DNA of 64,000 bases from NCBI GenBank assembly GCA_031310005.1, contig CM062385.1, forward strand, positions 2,914,001 to 2,978,000, in the 5' to 3' direction. The notes below the pieces were generated by a model, which had not been told where the DNA came from, did not search any database, and was given only the letters and a program-made list of their open reading frames with translations. Of this stretch, positions 21,480 to 33,297 are shown piece after piece (position 1 is the stretch's first letter; each line of letters begins with the position of its first letter). Made by a program: the position numbers and the translations under genes. Source of the stretch: Dactylellina haptotyla. Its lineage: Eukaryota > Ascomycota > Orbiliomycetes > Orbiliales > Orbiliaceae.

Positions 21480-24400
21480 TATATGGGGGTGTTGAGGAGG
21501 GGTCGTGGCTATTATTAAGTTTTAGCGCTTTTGGAGGACGGGTTCCAAGGTCTTGAATCCGAAGGAAATTTGGGTGGTCATGTGTTACCAGACCAGCTGG
21601 ACCCTTTTGGTGCGTTTTGTTTCGGCTGCGCTACTCTGGAGTGTTTGTGCGAGGGTTTGGGCTTGGTAGGGGAGCATCTGTTTCTTCCGTCTGTGATCAT
21701 GGGTTGGAGGCATGGCTCCCGCGCGCTGAGTGGCTAGTTTGGTAGGAGTATTTGTTTTAGGATGGGAAAAATACGTGCGGAGTAACATCACGGGCATGCG
21801 GCTTGCGGAGATAACTGAAATTAATGCATGCAGTCGATGCGGGCCTGGAAGTCTTCTAAACAGAAGGTGCCGAGGAGGGCTGCACTTGGCACTCGGAGTC
21901 GCGCCTCTGCCTGTAACCCGAGCTAGCTGCACCTTGTCGTTCCTTGCGAAGTTTCAGCGGACAAGTTAAGTTAACTTCTGTCAATCCAATGGCCGATGCT
22001 CCTGGTCGACGCGCGGTCTCGAACACAGTTGCATACGAAGATATGGGAATTTCATTTGCATGCAATATGCCAATTTATCGATTGCCCGAGTAAGTCCGTC
22101 CGTAGATGGGCCTCAAGGGCCTGAGGCCCCCTGCCGGGCGCCCATGTGTTATTAAAGAGGACGGCCCGCTGGCCCCCAAAAAGGTCGATGGGCTGAGATC
22201 ATTGGCCTAGGCATTTTCGGCAGCTCAAGCCGCCGTCAAATGAAGGAAGCTTGGGCCAGCCCTGACCGCCCCGATGGATCTGAATCGATTTGCTGGAATC
22301 GATTTCATTCTATGCATATGCATTATGCAGAACATCTTCCCAATGTGTTAATTGGACTGCTATCTTTTGATGATTGGGGTGTCCAAGAATACGATACCTG
22401 AAATGCGAAAACTGGGCTACCAATCGATAGGACTCCGATGTCCAAGACGTAACATCGATAACGTAACTGCAGCATGTAGTTTAACCCAGTCAACTACGAG
22501 CTTGATTGCATCGAGTGAGGGCGATGTCGTGAAGAAGACGGCCAGAAAAGGCAGGCTGAAGCTTCGAAGGTCAGCATGGCTGGTTGTGTTGCCGTGTCGT
22601 CGGCGAGGTCGCCGTCCTCAGCAACACCAAACTAATCTGCATATGGCGGTGTTTTAGTATTCGGACGACGATATCACAGCCAGCCGTATCAGCCAACGAG
22701 ATATCAGCCACAGCTTCAATCACATTACGCTAGCGTATTACCAAGACGGGCCAGATCTCGCTATCGATATCTACCGACCGACGTGACAAAGCTAAATGTA
22801 ATATAATGACGTCTTGCAATGGTGGTGAATCCACTTTTTCGGGATACCCCGTTGCGATGTTTCCTACGAATTAGACAAATTCGTACGTTGTATTGGGATC
22901 CCATGATCGTATGCAATGTGCCAGACCTCTGCATTCATAGAACATCCCGCAGTCATCTTTCTGCCTGCGAGCTAACATTCCAGAGCCCATCAGCAACCGT
23001 CCCATTTGCTGGGGTCCGGTGGGTCCAAGCTCTCGACAAGCAAGCTGCGGCAGGACCGCAGAAACATTGACCCGCAGTTATTGTGCTATCTTGACCAGCG
23101 GCATGCATACGTCCGTCCGTGAGAAGGCTTATTACTGAGTGAGAAAGCACAAGTAACATTCGGTCCGAGGAAGAGGAAGACGTAAGTTTCAGCTGCCTAC
23201 CACCGCGAGCCAAAGCCCCGTTTCCACACCGTCGGACCAGCCACATCGTCTGCAGTCCTGCAAAATTTCAGCTTCAGATCTTTGCGTCGCCAGCTGGATC
23301 TGCGCCTTGGGAAATCCAATGGAACGAGTCTCGGACCGAAGTGAGCACAGTGCAGGGTGTCCTGCAGTTCCGACTGGATCGTGGCTGCCTATCAAACTGA
23401 AACTTCGGCCCAGCGAAGAGGTTCTCAAATGATGTAACATGCAAGGAGCAAGAGATATTCCATGGTACTTGATTGCCCACTACGAATAAACTTGCAGCTG
23501 AACAGGATCTGTAAATGGAAGAGAGGAGACTGATCCCTACAGCGATTTTGGGAATCTTCAACGGAATTTTGTCTCAGATGTCCTTAAATGGTATTTTGTG
23601 CAAACCCGCCTTTTCCGAGAAAAATCGTCCAATGTTTTTCCTTTGTTCACTAACCCTGTTCTCTCCCCCGTTCCCGATGTAAGATCGAGAGCCCACTCTG
23701 ATGGAACGTTGGAACACTCGCTTGGCTTGACTTCCCCTCTGAAAGGAGGAAGGAGACTCGATAACACATTTGATGGTCGCATCAACCCTCCCCCGCCCTT
23801 GCCTCGTCTAATTGTGCCACACCCTCCAAGCGAAAGACGTTTTGGACCTTTGGAACCGATCCCTTGAATGACGCTATTATAGATCTATGCCTGCATAGAA
23901 TTTGAAGATTCTACGCTCAGAAAAGCAATGTTTTCATCTTAAAAGAGTTACATTCCCTCAACGTCAAAATACAACAACTTGGGTGTTGGCTTCCCCATCA
24001 TATCGATCAATCAGGGCTTCTGTGTGCTAGTTGCCCGCCTCTTTGCAGTACTTTGGCTGTAGGACCCCTCAGCCCGCTAGCAGTGGAGATGGGGGGTAAA
24101 GCAAGCGTGGAGGAACAAAGTTTGTCTTAAAGAAGCCACAAGGCATTCTTTCTATGACTCCAAAATCATAGGACAGGGTCCTAACAGCTGACAGACTAGT
24201 AAAATGTGAGCTGTCCCTGCTTTCCCACCGTTAATAAAGAATCGAACCTTCTCTCATCCGCACGAATTTTAATTAGCGTAGTGAGATTAACTTGTGCGTA
24301 TCAGCGAAAGTGGGTCGCTTTAACAAGGATTTTTTAGCCAGAGTGCAATCATCTTTTCTTTTCTGGTTTCGTTCTAGCTGCTGCGAGTTACTTGAACTAC

Positions 24401-26338
24401 TTAAACATTACTTGAATATAAAAGTACACCCCTTTCTCTCCGAACTTGCCTAAGAGGATTTGGGAACCACCAATCATAGCTTGCAAATTAATGCAATCGC
24501 CCTGAAGTTCCATGGTTCGGATATCAGGAGTACATGTGCAGTTTTGAATATTAGGGAACAAAGCCTCCTGCATAACACAGGATGTTAAAAGTTGATCAGA
24601 CGACTGGTCTGGAAGATGCAAGATCTCGATGCCCTTCTTTCACCCCCATGCACAGTGTTTCGATCGAATATCTCGCCACCGGATCGAAGCTGGCGGAAAG
24701 CTCTCCACTCGTGCGCTCTCCACTCAAAGCCCTCGAAGAATGACAAAAGAAACCGCACGTTGTCGTCGCTGAAAATTTAACTGCACCGAGAATTTTTCAA
24801 GAAAATTTCTTCCATCCAGGATGTTTATCAGGCCCAGACTCAGGGATTCTACTCCTCGAAATGAATTCTCATTATATCCCGTCAAAAAATCGATTTCTGA
24901 GAACCACTCAGCAGTCCAATTGACCAGACTGTCCCATGCGGACTCGATCACCATTTCGTTGGGAACATCGAAGTTTTATTTGAAGATAGTCCGCGACCCG
25001 GAAGTTCTGAAGTTTCCACCAATCAATACATATCTAAACTTCCTCAAACCCGAACATCCAGACCTTCAACAATAGTGAGATGAGACATCAACAATCGCTA
25101 TCCAATCGGCCTCCAAACCCTTTCGAGGGGGGCAGTTCATAATCTTCGATTGCTGAAGTAGTATTTATTTTTTGATTAGGCGGCCACTTTAACGTCGCAA
25201 GTTGAACATGCGCATTCGGATAACGACATGCCCTTCCGAAGAACTTGATCGAAAAGAAATATCTCCATTCCACCTCTCAATCAACGGTACATATGACTTT
25301 GTAACTCGATCACTAGTTTTCAGCATCACGACGGAGGGTGTACGCGTATGGTGGTATCCGCCCATGGCGAGACCCGAGACATTTGACTTTCGGCTATATA
25401 ATGAGGCCCATCCCACGCCCCACAGTTGTCTATTCTTGGATTTTATATCTATAATCACCACACACGGCTAGAGGCAATCCTTTTCACGGCGGAGTACGAC
25501 GGCGGCAGTAAAATCACCGTCCTGTGCTCACAGTTTTACAACGCTCTGAAACGCAAAAGGAGAAATCAAAATTTCAAAATTTCAACAAAAAGGTGTATTT
25601 GGTTGTTGCAAGTTGGGCACCCCCAAACTTTCCAACACTAGCGCCTCTTTCGATCCCGGCTAGTAAGCTTGCCGTTCGCCCTATATTGCATACTTATTAT
25701 TGTATGTAACTCTCTGTCACCCCTTCTACCGTGGTGCTTTGACAGCTTCGATCGATCGTCATGTAAGCCCTTGTTTTCTTTTCTTATTTCGTCATTGCGG
25801 TCAGACCGTTAACTTACGGCGCCGTTCTTCCGTTATTGTTACCTTTGTTTCACCACCGCTCTGTTGCCATAATTGCTTCTCTCACGGAAATATTAGCCAA
25901 GCCTTCATCAATATTTTCTCCTTTGTCCTTCGTATAACCTTCTAGCTCTGGTCACCGTCACGAACCTCTTTCCCCGGTACCTAAGAAGAGCCCCATTTAT
26001 AATATGAGACATTTAACTTATCTCACTGTTATAACGTTACACGTAGCTAGACGGAGTATTTACTGTTTTCTTGCGTTTTAAAGTTTTCTTGGATCATGAG
26101 AATCGTCTGATCTTTCTTTTTTTTTTTTTTTGGCTTTCTCGATTTCGTATATAGCGACTGCTCACATGCTTCATTATTTCTTCTACGAAATAGATTCCTC
26201 CTATAATAACTGGTGGACTACCCGCCTCAATTTCTACGATAACCCTTTATCTCTACCACAAGCTTTTATAATTACTATTCTACTTCTCTTACGGCTACCA
26301 AATTTATTTTTTTCAATACCGATACCGAGGAATCGAAA
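21480..26338. other. Gene-poor stretch
   Basis: Almost 4.9 kb with no gene that I can support. Short frames on both strands carry no family motifs and do not link through convincing splice signals. A perfect 8-bp-arm inverted repeat (GGGCCTCA/TGAGGCCC) sits at 22108-22129. The part 24397-25471 has frames that look somewhat protein-like (listed separately). From about 25700 the sequence becomes T-rich and pyrimidine-rich, as expected of the leader of the I78 gene, with a long T-run near 26118. Confidence 0.5.
24397..25471. pseudogene. Possible decayed or unresolved gene
   Basis: Several medium frames lie close together on each strand. On the plus strand, 24821-25075 contains DSITISLGTSKFYLKIV and 25202-25471 contains ISPFHLSINGTYDFVTRS, both with beta-strand-like alternation. 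On the minus strand, 24397-24621 has a run of spaced Cys (SCVMQ ... NCTC ... GDC). I could not link the frames on either strand into one model with clean splice sites. A decayed gene, an intron-rich gene I have misread, or chance are all possible. No family is recognised. Confidence 0.2.
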
Positions 26339-26916
26339 ATGACTTCCGGAAACAAAATGCCATACGACCAGCAAGAAGCGTACCGCAACCGCTTCGTTGG
26401 GAAGAGATTGATTACCGATCCTTCCATTTCGACTGCCGCTGCAGGGGTACGTATTACTTTTCACTCCCCAAGTTTCTTCGTTTTTCCAGTTTCCGGTTCT
26501 TCGGGGTTTTCCTTTCCTGTGCGGTTCTCGTTTATATGCAAGATCCCTCGTATTCCCCACCACACCACCTACAACGCTTTTCGGCTTTACACTTTTTCTT
26601 CGGATTATCTATAGATTGCTCTTGAGAAACCGTTGTTTTGGGTGGGACGTATTTTTGGCTAACTTGCGCGAATGCTCCGGATGCATTATAGGAAATTCTT
26701 CGTTCTCAACTTCCATCCAACCATCGTCTGATTCTTGTTGGACAACCGGCCCCGCAGGATTTCGATGGATGGCGGTAAGCACATTTGGATATTGAACTTG
26801 AGGATTCCACTTGCGAAGCTTTCGAATAAAAATACTAATTATTATCCCTTCTATTTCATAGAATGATCGTCCTTGTGAATGACGACAATATGGTAGTCCG
26901 CTTGGACTTCTACTAG
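26339..26916 (+). CDS. Peptidase inhibitor I78 family protein
   Basis: Three exons, 26339-26446, 26692-26774 and 26862-26916; total 246 nt (81 residues). A second ATG at 26357 would remove six residues. The order of features fits family I78: an aromatic-rich N-terminus with FVGKRL (the VGK element), a linker, LPSNHRLILVGQPAPQDF (the R-x-I-x-x-G ... D box) and GWRMIVLVNDDNMVVRL (the R-[IL]-x-V-x-x-D element). I78 members are small cytosolic inhibitors of serine proteases. There is no signal peptide. The first intron is 245 bp, longer than most here; the second has an ATACTAAT branch. The last residues are DFY rather than the family's usual Cys-Gly end, so it is a divergent member. Confidence 0.72.
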
Positions 26917-28029
26917 CCACGTCGGCACGCACAAGAGTAAAGATACACCCCTACCGGGCAGTCTGGTTTACGAAGAAAAGATTCATTGAACGCCGCTATA
27001 GTGTTCATTTTCCTTGTGGGAACTCACCGTAACACCGAGTATATCATCAACGTTGATCGATGGATGAATGAATGGGGATATGGTATATTTCTGTCTGAGC
27101 GAGTCTCGATTTTGAAGTACCCATCATTCTCAACTCTGAGACGATCAAGGTAGATTGCTTACCTCGTCTACATTATCTTTTTTTAACATTATTTTTCGTT
27201 TTTACAGCGACCATATCTTTTTCGTTAACGGAGCGAGCGCATCAAACTTTTTTTTATTTTTCTATTTCTTTCTTAACGAATCTCCGTACAGGTATCCCAA
27301 TTATCATTTTTATTTAGCGTCTTTCCAAGCATGCATCGATATCCTTTAGACCTGGGAGCGTACCATTGTTTTTCTTTCTTTTATCTTCATATTCTATGTA
27401 TAGATATCATTTTTTGTTCATTAGATCTAGACAACTGTATCGCAAACTAGCGTCCGCATGAGAGTCGACATTCTGAACATATGCACTTGCATTTATACGT
27501 TGGAATTTACGCCAAAATTACCGAGGACCACATGACACCGATCATAGTGAGGATATGAGAAACATGCCATTCTTTTAAACATTCGTACGTCATTAATAGT
27601 ATACACTTTGTTTGATTTTTTCTTTCTCTCTCGCTATTTTCGACCCCCTCAACTACTACCACTTTGATATGTCAAAATACAGATGATAGCAGCTGGTGTC
27701 ATAGAATGAGAAAATATATGGTTGTTCTCCACTAGCTTGTTTAATTATAAATAAAAGAAAAAGGGTCCCATTTTGTTTCTTTGTGAGTTTTCCTTGTACC
27801 ACGGAGTTTCTCGGCCATCTTTTTCCCTCCCGAGTTCCCTTCCTGTCACCCCTTGAAACAAACACCTGAGGGTATATTGCATCCAACACCGCCAATACCA
27901 TCATCCCGATCACCAAAGGTCCGATCGCAAAGGGTCACGCCACTCGCCGAGAGAAAAAATTAAACCAAAGTTTTTTTTAACAGCGAATAAGTGTCAAATA
28001 AATGTCCACTGTTAAAAATATTTCTCGTT
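26917..28029. other. Convergent 3' spacer
   Basis: About 1.1 kb between the I78 stop and the SmB stop. It is AT-rich with T-runs and TC-rich stretches. The minus frame at 27656-27916 has no recognised feature and is not called. Confidence 0.5.
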
Positions 28030-29183
28030 CTACCTGCCACCGAAACCAGGAGGTCCACTAGGCGGGTACTGTCCCCTACCCATAGGTCCACCCGGCGGAC
28101 CGCCCTGAAAACCAGGCGGGCCACCGGCAGGAAACGAGCCGGGAGGAGCGCCAAACCCGGCTGGTGGTGCTGGCATGCCTGGTGGAAGATTCGTCCGCAT
28201 AGGGCCTTGAAGACCGGGGCCTCCAAAACCTGGAGGCGCAGGCATACCGCCCGGTGGAGCGCCAAACCCTGAAGGTGGTTGGCCCATTCCTGTATGAGCG
28301 AAAGGGGGAAAGGAAACGCGTCAGTTATACATTTCATAGACATGGTTTCACAAGGGATCACGTTATCTTTTCTGAACGAGAGAGAGTGGAGTGAGAGAGA
28401 CAACGTGAGGGAGAAATGGGGAGGCGGCGAAAAGGGTGAGGGGAGGGGCGGGGAGGAATAGGGTATAAGCACGGAGCATACCGATTGGTAGACCTCTTCC
28501 AGCAGGTCGTGCGACACCAGGCCCGGGCGTTATTGGTGTCTGGCTCTGCCCTGCGCCGGAACCAACGGGTAATCTGGAGGCCGGTGTTTCTGTTGGTGGG
28601 CCCTCAACGGATAAGGACACGATGGTCATGCCGCGTAGAATGATGAGACCCAGAGTACGCTTTTCTTCCACTTCGGTAGTTGGCGCGTTGGGGTTTGATT
28701 TTGTGGCCTTGCGCTTTGTGCGTCGAAATTCTTCGGTGTCGGCGAGGACGAGGTTCATGTGCTGAGGTGAGATATGCTTGCGTTAGTATCCAAACCTAGA
28801 CACATACGTACCACACGTACACACGGGGCCAGAGCTCGAGCATACCTTATCGAATGCAAGGAGGGTGCCGGTTAATTGTCTGCTGTCATTCATTGTGACG
28901 CGCATCCGGTAGTTGATCTAATCGCGGAGTTATGAATTAGTATCACAGCTTTCCTTTTCTCTGTTTTTTGATATCAGGGTAAGAAAGAAAGTAGATACGT
29001 ACGAGATTTGCCTATATCCGCCAATGAATCACCGATCATTACCTTGCATCAGCCATTTCTGTCCGTCGTCGTCGACGAGCTTCGGAGGGGGAAGAAGGTT
29101 ATAGTGGTCAACATTGACGTTGATTGATATGCTCATTGCTAAACAGTAGCTGGACTTACCATCTTGCCCTGCTTGTGAGCCAT
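28030..29183 (-). CDS. SmB: Small nuclear ribonucleoprotein SmB
   Basis: Five exons: 29183-29160, a 9-nt microexon 29011-29003, 28917-28846, 28761-28482 and 28289-28030; total 645 nt (214 residues). The Sm fold runs from the N-terminus: MAHKQGKM, ANL (microexon), INYRMRVTMND, LLAFDKHMNLVLAD for Sm1, then EEKRTLGLIILRG for Sm2. The C-terminal half is a Pro/Gly-rich tail with GFGAPPG and MPAPPGF repeats, typical of SmB. SmB is one of seven Sm proteins forming the ring on U1, U2, U4 and U5 snRNAs. The long acidic/basic insertion between Sm1 and Sm2 (EEFRRTKRKATKSNP) is typical of fungi. It is head-to-head with the L11 gene. Confidence 0.93.
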
Positions 29184-29705
29184 CTTGACGGATGTTTATA
29201 GTCCGGAGACTGGCGAATTGAGCTGAAGGGAGGGGGGATAGAAGTCGGCTGGAGGTGAGAGAGGGGGATGTCGTCCGGTGATGGGAGGGGATGGTCGCGA
29301 CAGACGAGTCGATGAAGTGCCTTTAGCTCGGTTGGCAGCAGGACGACAGCAAGGGAAATTTGCTGGCTGATTCACGCGATCCCGCCAAACAACACGCTCT
29401 TGGCGGTCAACAGCGGCGCCGCGCTTAATCCCGCGCTTAGTTGGGATTAGACGCGGTGCCCTAGATCAGGTGACCGGATTGCTGTTCGGAATGTGTTGTC
29501 GGATGCGTTGTTGACTGCTTCTCCCGAAACGGGCTAGCGGCTTCCTTCGCGGGTCGACCTCAGTTTTGGCGAAAACCGTCCACAGAAAGAAAGAATCGAG
29601 CTATCAGGACGACGACTCTTCAATTCCAGCATATCAAACCTCGAAACCTCCCCGACAAACGACACCGACACCCCTCGACAGTCACCCAATCCAACATCAT
29701 TCACA
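29184..29705. promoter_or_regulatory. Shared divergent promoter of SmB and RPL11
   Basis: A 522-bp region lies between the two start codons. It contains an inverted repeat with 13-bp arms (29420-29432 and 29443-29455) centred on TAATCCC/GGGATTA, with two mismatched pairs and a 10-nt spacer. CGCGCTTA is also directly repeated at 29420 and 29432. Such symmetry in the middle of a bidirectional housekeeping promoter suggests a dimeric factor site. The factor is unknown to me. Confidence 0.55.
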
Positions 29706-30619
29706 ATGGTTAGCTCTCACTCACCCGCCGTCGACGATGCGTCCGAATTATATACATAAATGTTACAAGAATGGCCTGGCTAATTTATCGCTGGGCAAAT
29801 ACAGACCGACAAGTCCGCCAACCCCATGAGGGAGCTCAAGATTGAGAAGCTCGTTCTCAACATTTGCGTCGGTGAATCTGGTGATAGACTTACCCGTGCC
29901 GCCAAGGTGCTCGAGCAGCTCTCCGGTCAAACCCCAGTCTACAGTACGTCCAATATCGAAAACCGTCCAATATTGAAATATGTATACATATTTTATTATA
30001 AAATACACGACTTGAAAGAAATATGGCGATCTAATACAATATCTTTTGCGTTTGAAAATAGGCAAGGCCCGCTACACCGTCCGAACCTTCGGTATCCGTC
30101 GTAACGAAAAGATTGCCGTCCACGTCACCGTCCGTGGTCCTAAGGCCGAGGAAATCTTGGAGCGTGGTTTGAAGGTCAAGGAATACGAGTTGAGGAAGAG
30201 GAACTTCTCGGAGAGCGGAAACTTCGGTTTCGGCATCAACGAGCACATCGACTTGGGTATCAAGTACGACCCTGGTATCGGTATCTACGGAATGGACTTC
30301 TACTGCATCATGTGGGTTTTTACCTCGAATCTCTTTTTTTTTGCGCAGTCATCAATATATGCTGTGGAGGATTGGACCTACATATATGGAATATATATTC
30401 ATATATCGACGGAAATCTTGAAACAACACATATTGGTGACCCTGTTTCCTTTTGTGAACGACGATACTGATTGAACGTTTCTCTCCATATAGGACCCGCC
30501 CAGGTCAGCGTGTCTCCACACGAAGAAGGTGTGTCAGCAGAGTCGGTGCTAGCCACCGAATCCACCAGTCCGACACCGTCAAGTGGTTCAAGGCCAAGTA
30601 CGATGCTACCGTCAGGTAA
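29706..30619 (+). CDS. RPL11: 60S ribosomal protein L11 (uL5)
   Basis: Four exons: 29706-29708 (the ATG alone), 29805-29943, 30062-30311 and 30493-30619; total 519 nt (172 residues). The sequence is unmistakable: [54 protein letters not shown] and a fungal-type KYDATVR end. uL5 sits in the central protuberance of the large subunit and contacts 5S rRNA and the P-site tRNA. The first intron follows directly after the start codon, as in many fungal ribosomal-protein genes; its donor is GTTAGC, weaker than usual, with a GGCTAAT branch. The third intron is 181 bp, long enough to host a small RNA, though I recognise none. Confidence 0.96.
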
Positions 30620-32667
30620 ATTGCCTGAATAGCCGCTGTCGTTTCTTTGTCTGCCGTTTTTTACCCTTCAACAAAACCTATATACCACGAATTCCTCTCG
30701 CCGTCTCCAACCACCAGAACCCCGAATATAATTCTCTTATGTCACCTCCTGCATAACCGGGTCTTCCCTATATTTTTCGTCGTCTCTAGGAATCACCTGA
30801 TCCAACTATCATCATATACTACTACTCCATTATTGAACTACTTGTTATGGGCGTTCATATCTGTGTTATAACCCTTTTCAGACTATTGTACATTTTATTT
30901 GTTGCAGGACCTGTCGTGGGATGGGTAGACTCTTTTTTTTTCCAGCTCTAAGGGAATGAAGATCATGAATAATCAAAATTAATTTCCGATGGAATGGACG
31001 AATTATTCGAGGTTAGTGCTGTAGAAGCTCATGGGTGTAATGCGCTCGCCCGAATTGTGCCCGAGTGAATGTGCGGGATTAGGCTTTTTGGCGTGTGATA
31101 AATTACTGGGCACCAGTAATGAGCGGTTTATGTAGCGGGTGCTCTCTAGTCCGCGGACGGAACGTGGGGACCCAAACAAAATAAGTGTATAAATAGACAA
31201 TTTGGTATCAGATTACTATTCATCAAGACTTTTGACAGGCTTCTTAGCCTGTGCTTTCTGAGTTTTCCGGAGGCTTGGGAGGGTTCCACGAACTAGCCTC
31301 ACGTAGCCGTCGACGCTAGATGTGATAGCTCGCGGCGAGCAGCAGTAGCTTCTAAGTAGTCTGCAGGATCCTACGACCTCACCCCAACACATCCGTATTT
31401 CATTTAGCTCTGTTGACTTTTCGTTGTTTATTTTCCAATTTTAACTAATTTATTATTATTTCTGTTTGCTACGGGTTTATCGGTGGAATGCTCTTTGGTA
31501 GTAAAGAAAGTAGCTGGAGGCATAGCCTGTGAGCAGTGAACGTGGGCTGCTGCACCCCAGGATTTTTAAAAATATCTCTGACGTGTGCAAAGCAGTGAAT
31601 TCAAAGTGTTAGGATTTCATTGTTCTGGCTGTGGATTTTTTTTTGCTGATTTTCATGAAGCAAAATGTCAATATTGCAGGTGATATGGTGCCCTTCCCGC
31701 GTGCGTTATCCATCCCATTGGCCGCAGGTATTCTCGAATAGTAGTCCTGCAAAGTCCTGGTAGTGTCCAATAAGGGCACATTTCCTTTTTCGTCGGAGAT
31801 TAATTTCAACACCATCCACAAAGCTTGGTGGAAAACAACACATAATCAGATATTAGGGCTGAAAAGGACACCAAGCCCGTGCCCAGACAAGAGTATTCTG
31901 GTTAGCTCTCGTAATGGACGCGATACAACGTCGATTGATGCAATGGAACATTTCTCTGTTAGGTTTGGACCGTGCGTGAAGAGAATCTCACTTGCTCGAA
32001 TCCAGCAAAAATGGGGCGTCATATGCACAAAGTCGCAAGGTGTTTGAGATATGCTTTGACCAGGCCAAGCCATCACGGAATAAGGATGTTTGGGGAGCAC
32101 CAAAACTCCCCCAAAACCTCCACCATGCGAAGGGACCGGGGCGAAGGACAAGTCCGCTTCAGGCGGGCCTAGTGCAAATGACACAAACAGCGGGCACCGC
32201 TGTGAGCGCGCCCGCAGACAGAACTCCGGTTCGCATTGCCTAATCCGAGAGTTCGTGGATGATGCGCTGCTCACAAATCGTTTTTTAATATGCTTTTTTC
32301 AATTTCCAAGCACCGCCGGCCATTAACAGCAGGAAAGTGCCCAGATGATGCGTAGGACATGGACGGAGCAAACGAGGGGTCCGGTGCACTAGCGGCGGCT
32401 CTGTCGATAAAAGTTACGTCCGAAAGGTAATTTAGGTAATTTTAGCAGCCTATCCATCAACTGTGTCAAGTGTATTTATACAGAGCGACCAGACCTCCAT
32501 ACCAGTTCTTTTTTCCTCCATCATCATCAGCATCCAATCCAGCTTTATACACTCTCTTGAGCAACATCTTCTACACCAATCTACAATCTTTTACCAATCC
32601 AACCTTCTCCACTCACTCAATAACCTTTTTTAAGATTTCATCTTCCTTTACTTACCAATCAATCAAA
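30620..32667. other. Spacer before the GPI-protein gene
   Basis: About 2 kb. The first 300 bp is the T-rich 3' region of RPL11. The minus frame at 31846-32274 (142 codons) has no recognised domain and overlaps other frames of similar length, so I do not call it. Near the right end, GTATTTATACAG at about 32470 is TATA-like and is followed by a pyrimidine-rich leader ending TCAATCAAAATG at 32668, a strong-promoter layout. Confidence 0.5.
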
Positions 32668-33297
32668 ATGCAATCCTTCACTGCTACCGCTATCATGTAA
32701 GAGCCGCTCTTGGAACAATAAACAGCGCCTGTTCGCATATACTAACCGATTTGATAACAATCTAGCGCCATCTTGGCCACCGGTGTCTCTGCCTACTACG
32801 AGGCTGGTCCCGCCTCCGTCAGCACTGCTCCTTACGTTCCAACGACCACTCCTTATGTCGCCCCAGTTCCAGTCACTGTTCCATGCGAGACACCAGTCCC
32901 AGTCTACAGCTCCGCCCCAGCTCCAGTCTACACTCCAGCAGCTCCAGTCTACTCCGCCCCAAGCTACAACTCGGCTCCAGTCTACTACGTCCCAACTAAC
33001 AACTCCGCCCCAGCTGCCGCCTACTCTTCCGCCACCGGCCAAGCCGTCCCAGTCCCAACCTACGGATCTCCAAGCAACTACACCACTCCTCAATCTGTCT
33101 ACTCTGATGCTGTCGGCTACACTGCTTCCACCCTCAGCACCGTCCCAGCCCCAGTCTACACTGCTCCAGCTAAGCCATCGGTTTCCGCTGATGCTAAGCC
33201 AAACTCCCCAGCTCCAGCTTACAACTCTGGTGCTTCCAAGCTGAGCATCGGCAGCGCCGCCGTCCTCGGCCTCGTCGCCATGATGCTCGCCCTCTAA
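32668..33297 (+). CDS. Secreted GPI-anchored Ala/Pro/Tyr-rich surface protein
   Basis: Two exons, 32668-32696 and 32766-33297; total 561 nt (186 residues). The N-terminus MQSFTATAIIAILATGVSA is a signal peptide (the intron falls inside it). The mature part is low-complexity with repeated P-V-Y units (APVYTPAAPVYS, APAPVYTAPAKP) and many Ser/Thr and Tyr. The C-terminus has a small-residue region (NSGASKLS) followed by a hydrophobic tail (AAVLGLVAMMLAL) ending at the stop, the pattern of a GPI-anchor signal. Such proteins lie in the cell wall or on the membrane; repeated Tyr could allow cross-linking (inference). Codon choice is strongly C-ending (GCC, TAC, ACC, CCA), as in highly expressed genes, and the leader has a TATA-like box. 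Confidence 0.88.

Noticed and set aside
24180-24260. tRNA B-box-like GGTTCGATTC on the minus strand
   Set aside because: No matching A box at the right distance and no cloverleaf could be drawn. Other TTCGA matches (14041-14180) failed the same test.
32659-33093. Trp/Gly/Asp-rich minus frame over the GPI protein
   Set aside because: It is the complement of the Ala/Pro/Tyr repeats; the plus strand has a signal peptide, spliced start and GPI tail.
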